A stretch of DNA of 64,000 nucleotides from Nostoc foliaceum FACHB-393. GTDB lineage: Bacteria; Cyanobacteriota; Cyanobacteriia; Cyanobacteriales; Nostocaceae. The notes under the pieces were generated by a model. It saw only the letters and a program-made list of their open reading frames with translations, was not told the DNA's origin and did not search any database. The DNA is taken from NCBI RefSeq assembly GCF_014698505.1, contig NZ_JACJTD010000009.1:62001-126000 (forward strand), written 5' to 3'. This document shows positions 59,884 to 64,000 of this stretch, in pieces (the stretch's first letter is position 1; each line of letters opens with the position of its first letter). Both the position numbers and the translations under genes were made by a program.

Positions 59884-61248
59884 TTACGCCAAAACCAATC
59901 TCTCATTCGCTTGTTTGACAGCAAATTGATTACTCGGACGACGTAGCCCCAAGTTTTCCCGCAAAGTACTACCCTCGTATTCAGTACGGAACAGTCCGCG
60001 TTTCTGGAGGATGGGAACGACCAAGTTAACGAAGTCATCCAACCCTGTAGGCAAGATGGGCGGCATGATATTAAAACCATCTGCTGCACCGTTGTTAAAC
60101 CACTCCTCTAGTTGATCAGCAATACTTTCAGGAGTACCAAGGATGGTGCGATGACCTCGTGCAGTAGCCAGAGACAGATACAACTGACGTAGTGTGAGAG
60201 TCCCACGAGTAGCTAAATCCCTGACTAATTTCAGACGACTCTTATTATTGTTGGTGTCGCTTGGTAGTTCAGGAGCTATATCATCTAAAGAGTATTTCGA
60301 CAGATCCACACCTTTGTAATAGTTCCTTAAAATACCCCAAGCTACATCAGGATGAATCAACGATTGCAGAAATTCGTATTTCTCTTGGGCTTCTTCTTCA
60401 GTCCGGCCAATGATTGGGAAAGCTCCAGGCATGATTTTCAGATCGTCTGGAGAGCGTCCATATTTCGCCAACCGACCTTTGACATCAGCGTAAAATTCCT
60501 GGGCATCGGCTAGGGTTTGATTGGCGGTGAAGATTACCTCAGCAGTACGCGCAGCTAAATCCCGTCCAGCTTCCGATGCTCCAGCCTGCACAATCACCGG
60601 ATAACCTTGAGGTGGACGACCAACGTTCAAGGGGCCTTTGACAGAAAAATGTTTACCCTTGTGGTTGAGTATATGTAGTTTATCCGAGTCGAAATAGATA
60701 CCAGATTCTCTATCACGGATAAAAGCATCGTCTTCCCAGCTATCCCACAACCCTTTCACCACTTCTACAAACTCTTCTGCACGTTCATAACGTTGGCTAT
60801 GTTCCGGGTGATGCTCAAGACCAAAATTAAGTGCGGCATTCTCGTTACCTGTGGTGACTACATTCCACCCCGCCCGGCCTTTACTTAAGTGATCTAGCGA
60901 GGCGAACTTCCGTGCCAGAGTGTAAGGTTCTTCATAGGTAGTCGAAGCAGTGGAAATAAAACCAATGTTTTGAGTTACAGCAGACAACGCCGAAAAGAGT
61001 GTCACCGGCTCGAAATGGACAAGCTTACCGTTGCGTCTTTGCGTTTGAGGATCGCCACCCCAAACTCCTGGGCTGTCCGCCAGAAAAACTGCATCGAACA
61101 AGCCACGTTCAGCGGTTTGGGTAATTTCTTTGTAATGCTCGAAATTAAAACCCGCATCTATTTGTGCATCTGGATGACGCCAGGCAGAAACATGATGTCC
61201 AGTGGCTTGAATAAATGCTCCTAAACGAAACTTACGTGTTTTGCTCAT
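59884..61248 (-). CDS. LLM-class flavin-dependent monooxygenase (NtaA/SnaA/DszA type)
   Basis: A 454-residue bacterial-luciferase-like enzyme that uses FMNH2 and O2. Features: LGAFIQATGHHVSAWRHPDA, FDAVFLADSPGVWGGDP, GFISTASTTYEEPYTLARKF, LSKGRAGWNVVTTGNENAAL and PVIVQAGASEAGRDLAA, all diagnostic of the NtaA/DszA branch (nitrilotriacetate, dibenzothiophene-sulfone and similar substrates). It needs a flavin reductase; the NfsA-like oxidoreductase at 46545 may supply it. It is the last leftward enzyme of the island next to a SAM methyltransferase. Confidence 0.92.
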   Translation of the reverse strand: MSKTRKFRLGAFIQATGHHVSAWRHPDAQIDAGFNFEHYKEITQTAERGLFDAVFLADSPGVWGGDPQTQRRNGKLVHFEPVTLFSALSAVTQNIGFISTASTTYEEPYTLARKFASLDHLSKGRAGWNVVTTGNENAALNFGLEHHPEHSQRYERAEEFVEVVKGLWDSWEDDAFIRDRESGIYFDSDKLHILNHKGKHFSVKGPLNVGRPPQGYPVIVQAGASEAGRDLAARTAEVIFTANQTLADAQEFYADVKGRLAKYGRSPDDLKIMPGAFPIIGRTEEEAQEKYEFLQSLIHPDVAWGILRNYYKGVDLSKYSLDDIAPELPSDTNNNKSRLKLVRDLATRGTLTLRQLYLSLATARGHRTILGTPESIADQLEEWFNNGAADGFNIMPPILPTGLDDFVNLVVPILQKRGLFRTEYEGSTLRENLGLRRPSNQFAVKQANERLVLA

Positions 61249-61313
61249 CTGCTTTTATTTTTTTGGATAGATAGTACTGCAAGGCGGAAGTCAAAAGTCG
61301 AAATGAATACAAG

Positions 61314-62135
61314 TTAATGCTTCCAAACGACTTGGATTGTTGCTGTGAGTTCTTCTGTAAACTGTCCAGAAGGCTCAACTGCTAGTAATGCTTCTTTGAT
61401 ATCTGCTTCAAATTCTTCGGCTTTGTCGCCATAGAAAATTTTCAAAGAGAAGGCTGTGGTGTACAAGTAGCCAAGATAGCTAGAGACTGTCCAGGCTTTT
61501 TCAAATGGCACTTCATACACTTCTTGGCGGGCAAATTTTGAATTGGCAATTACAACTTCATGGGGAGGATCAATCGGTTTACGAGTACCTTGTCCTCTTT
61601 GTCCAGTTCGTCGCTCCTCACCTAACCATTTTTTCACTACTTCTATGGCAGCCTGTTTCCAGGGTAGAGAACTTACCCAAGGATTATCACCTGTATTGAG
61701 CAGTGCTACAGCACCATCATCTGCCAACAATTCATAAAGGCGCTCTAGTACAAGTTCCCGTTCCATCCAGTGAAAGGCTCTGCCAATGGTAGCTAGTTTA
61801 AATACCCCTAAACTAGGGTTAATCAGTTCTGCGCCTTGTTCTAGCCAAGTAATATTATTTGCTCCTACAACTGCTGCTTGGCGTTGCGCTTCTTTGAGCA
61901 TTTCTGGATCGGGATCGATCGCAACTACTTCCTGAAATTTTGTGCTGAGGGGAATGGCAATTAAACCTGGCCCAGTACCCAAATCAAGCAGTCGTCCCTG
62001 ACCATTAAGATGAAAAATTTCGGTTAGTTTGTCGAATACAGCAGGTGGGTATTTAGTTCTGTATTGAGCGTAAACCTCAGCAGCACCCTCAAATAATGTT
62101 GGGTCATAGGTAGGAAGTGTTTTCAGTTGGGTCAT
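61314..62135 (-). CDS. Class I SAM-dependent methyltransferase
   Basis: A 273-residue methyltransferase. Motif I LLDLGTGPGLIAIPLS (about 50-65), acidic post-I VVAIDPDPEMLKEA, motif IV-like FKLATIGRAFHWM and VALLNTGDNPW fit the small-molecule (type 11/25) group. The substrate is unknown. It is leftward and 65 bp upstream of the LLM monooxygenase, probably co-transcribed with it. A copy of the TAC-N13 motif lies about 330 bp upstream. Confidence 0.87.
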   Translation of the reverse strand: MTQLKTLPTYDPTLFEGAAEVYAQYRTKYPPAVFDKLTEIFHLNGQGRLLDLGTGPGLIAIPLSTKFQEVVAIDPDPEMLKEAQRQAAVVGANNITWLEQGAELINPSLGVFKLATIGRAFHWMERELVLERLYELLADDGAVALLNTGDNPWVSSLPWKQAAIEVVKKWLGEERRTGQRGQGTRKPIDPPHEVVIANSKFARQEVYEVPFEKAWTVSSYLGYLYTTAFSLKIFYGDKAEEFEADIKEALLAVEPSGQFTEELTATIQVVWKH

Positions 62136-62460
62136 AAGTTGGTTTTTTGGTTAATCAATCTATATTTAGGGATTGGGAAAATTATTCTTAAGATTTCTCT
62201 AGTCTCTGTTGGTAAGACAAATCCAGAAAAGAGTCCGCGTATTCCGATAATTCCGACGTTCTTCTCAAGTTTGTTTAAACCATTTAGAACATTGATAAGG
62301 GGTTTCATTACTACTTGCGCTAAGTACACGATCAATCTTTACCCCATCAATATTGTTCTGTGGCTCTGGCTAAGTAGTCGTCATCAATTGTATACATTAG
62401 ATGAAAGTCTACTTTTCAGTCAGCCAGTAAATGAAATGCTGTAGTGGATTTCTCACAAAA

Positions 62461-62486
62461 TACTATAACTTGATTGATTTACCGTA
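62461..62486 (+). promoter_or_regulatory. TAC-N13-ATTTACCGTA motif, site D
   Basis: TAC, 13 bases, ATTTACCGTA, then TTTTG. Extended arms CAAAATAC (62456-62463) and GTATTTTG (62484-62491) are perfect inverted repeats, making this the most symmetric of the five sites. Confidence 0.55.
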
Positions 62487-62798
62487 TTTTGTTCTGTAAC
62501 AAAGCTTTTCATACTTCCCAGAAAAATGCAAGTGCCCTTAACACAAGTTTGCCAATAAAATCTTGTAAAAATATGTCTTAAGAGACTTGCTTTTTATTTT
62601 GTTTTATGCAAATATCCAGAATTAATAGCGAAACACCTAAATACCGATAAGCTTTTAGTAATTTACTGGTAACTACTAATTTAGGTTGACACAGTTCTCA
62701 GAACATCCCACTGTGAGCCTTTCTTGCCTCGTCTGTAATCTTTTAACACCATTTATCTTTGCCAAAAGCTGTTCGTAAACCAGAATTCAGAATCGATG

Positions 62799-62833
62799 AA
62801 AACTCCATCCATAAAGGGATGGAGTTTTAAAAA
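62799..62833 (+). terminator. Stem-loop before the right-end porin
   Basis: AAAACTCCATCC (62799-62810), ataaag, GGATGGAGTTTT (62817-62828): perfect 12-bp arms. It may end a transcript entering from the left or act in the porin leader. Confidence 0.5.
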
Positions 62834-63035
62834 AGAATAATTGTCAACCAGAATTTATCAGTCACTGGTAGAGAATTTCTCCTGACTTCTGAGTTCTTCT
62901 TCATCAATAAACCTCGGTAAAGCAATCTATCTGAGAAATATTGTCCGCAAAAAGATGTGTAATCGGGATGTAAAAATCCTGTGGGGTGCTAGCGATCAAA
63001 GATTTATTAATTTTCTGTGCATAACTCAAGAACTA

Positions 63036-64000
63036 ATGTTTAATGTTTTGTGGAATTACGGGCTAGTTATCCCAGCCTTTTTGAATGGATTTTTTATCTT
63101 TTCGTCAGCCGCACTTGCTGCTGAAATGCCAAATATATCTGAACCAAAATCAGAGATTAGAGGAATTTCCCCAAACAGCGGAACTCTCCTTATTAAACCG
63201 ACTCAGGCTGGATTTAATCAAATTGCCAATGCAGAAATAATCAAAACGCCAGATTTTTCCCTATCCCAAAAAAAAAGTTTACTCTCCCAGCGGACTTTAA
63301 CAAATCAAGACAAACCTCTAGGACAAGTTACATCTGTTTCTGAGTTATCTGATGTTCAACCTACAGATTGGGCATTTCAAGCTATACAGTCTTTAGTTGA
63401 GCGTTATGGTTGCATAGCCGGATACCCAAGCGGTGATTTCCGGGGGAACCGCGCCTTGTCACGCTACGAATTTGCGGCTGGGTTGAATGCTTGTCTCGAT
63501 CGCATCAACGAGTTGATTGCTACTAGCACCCAAAACTTAGTTACAAAAGAAGACTTGGCTGCTTTGCAAAATTTACGAGAACAATTTGCATCCGAACTGA
63601 CAGCGTTGCGAGGTAAGCTTGATACCTTGGAACAACGTACATCTGAGGTAGAAGCCAATCAGTTTTCTACAACCACCAAATTGGTAGGTGATGCGATATT
63701 TTTGGTGGCTGATACATTTGGCGATCAGGCCAACAATACCCCAGCCAATGATACAGAAGATAGCACTAACACCTTTCTTGCCTACCGCGCCAGATTAAAT
63801 TTTCAAACTAGTTTTACTGGTAGAGATCAACTCACAACGCTATTGACACTTGGTAGCGCCATCCCTAACTTGACAAGCTCTACGGGAACTGCAATGACCC
63901 GTTTTACCTTTGATAGCGATGGTAGAGAAGGAACATATCTAAGTCAGTTAGTATATCGTTTTCCAGTAGGTAGCCAAGGTACTGTCTGGGTAGGAGCTAG
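63036..64000 (+). CDS. SLH-domain outer-membrane porin, 3' end outside the window
   Basis: Partial gene (about 321 codons seen, still open at 64000). ATG 63036 gives MFNVLWNYGLVIPAFLNGFF and a signal peptide ending SSAALAA. The SLH domain at about 105-165 (LSDVQPTDWAFQAIQSLVER, YGCIAGYPSGDFRGNRALSR, YEFAAGLNACLDRINEL) is followed by a coiled coil (LAALQNLREQFASELTALRG) and the first strands of an OprB-type barrel (FSTTTKLVGDAIFLVADTFG). It is a clear paralogue of the porin at 5554-7332. Substrate unknown. Confidence 0.9.
   Translation, partial: MFNVLWNYGLVIPAFLNGFFIFSSAALAAEMPNISEPKSEIRGISPNSGTLLIKPTQAGFNQIANAEIIKTPDFSLSQKKSLLSQRTLTNQDKPLGQVTSVSELSDVQPTDWAFQAIQSLVERYGCIAGYPSGDFRGNRALSRYEFAAGLNACLDRINELIATSTQNLVTKEDLAALQNLREQFASELTALRGKLDTLEQRTSEVEANQFSTTTKLVGDAIFLVADTFGDQANNTPANDTEDSTNTFLAYRARLNFQTSFTGRDQLTTLLTLGSAIPNLTSSTGTAMTRFTFDSDGREGTYLSQLVYRFPVGSQGTVWVGA

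Larger units (their letters stand above)
62136..63035. other. Intergenic region, no gene seen
   Basis: About 900 bp between the methyltransferase start and the right-end porin. ORFs on both strands at 62127-62444 lack domains and overlap the methyltransferase start. The region holds motif site D (62461) and a hairpin (62799). Confidence 0.5.

Noticed and set aside
62127..62444. A 105-codon rightward ORF
   Set aside because: Overlaps the methyltransferase start region, with no domain and composition unlike the neighbours.

Overview
The window reads as chromosome of a filamentous, heterocyst-type cyanobacterium (Nostocales, Nostoc-like). The signs are: very frequent HIP1 octamers (gcgatcgc), heptameric short tandem repeats and the small palindromic dispersed repeats typical of Nostoc, a HetZ-family gene, SLH-domain porins, PRC/DUF2382 stress proteins and TPR-CHAT proteins. 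No rRNA, tRNA, CRISPR array or intact transposase was found.

Layout. 1-7.4 kb: a leftward cluster (two proteins made of HMA_2-like domains, a P-type ATPase without the usual CPx metal motif, and a DUF5132 protein) opposite an SLH-OprB porin, with a Fur/Zur-like box between them. 7.8-14.1 kb: a three-gene unit of a giant TPR-CHAT protein, a small partner and a protein with two C-terminal membrane segments; this is the best candidate for an undescribed (conflict or cell-death) system. 14.2-27.5 kb: mostly housekeeping and conserved genes (prolyl aminopeptidase, Nudix, RNA cytosine methyltransferase, DUF2157/GDYXXLXY pair, RTX-like protein, NAD(P)HX repair enzyme, LarC, Sua5-like, HetZ family). 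27.7-36 kb: a CHASE3 histidine kinase and OmpR-type regulator among gene remnants and repeated 11-bp-period operators, then an SPS-like glycosyltransferase, an SPP-like protein with changed catalytic residues, a PRC-barrel protein and an SLH protein. 36.5-41.6 kb: five consecutive rightward membrane genes (DUF389, Kv-like channel, MscS, DUF2254, YjdF-like), probably one ion/osmotic unit. 41.7-62.1 kb: a catabolic island resembling organosulfur or xenobiotic use: acyl-CoA-dehydrogenase-type and LLM flavin monooxygenases, sulfonate/taurine-type substrate-binding lipoproteins (two intact, two decayed), nitroreductase, dienelactone hydrolases, VOC protein, amidohydrolase, aldo/keto reductase, methyltransferase, and a MarR-linked ABC/MFS efflux operon. 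The window ends inside a second SLH porin.

Working together. In the island a recurring motif, TAC-N13-ATTTACCGTA, lies at five intergenic places and could mark one regulon. A perfect palindrome just upstream of the efflux operon is a probable operator for its own MarR regulator. The island is also being eroded: a binding-protein gene that carries a class II aldolase fragment, a second one whose middle is replaced by a hairpin, and a hydrolase frameshifted by a small dispersed repeat. The same kind of repeat is tolerated in frame in the NAD(P)HX repair gene.

All functional calls rest on recognising motifs by eye; no database search was possible. Start codons were chosen by ATG/GTG/TTG context and ribosome-binding sites and may differ by a few codons.
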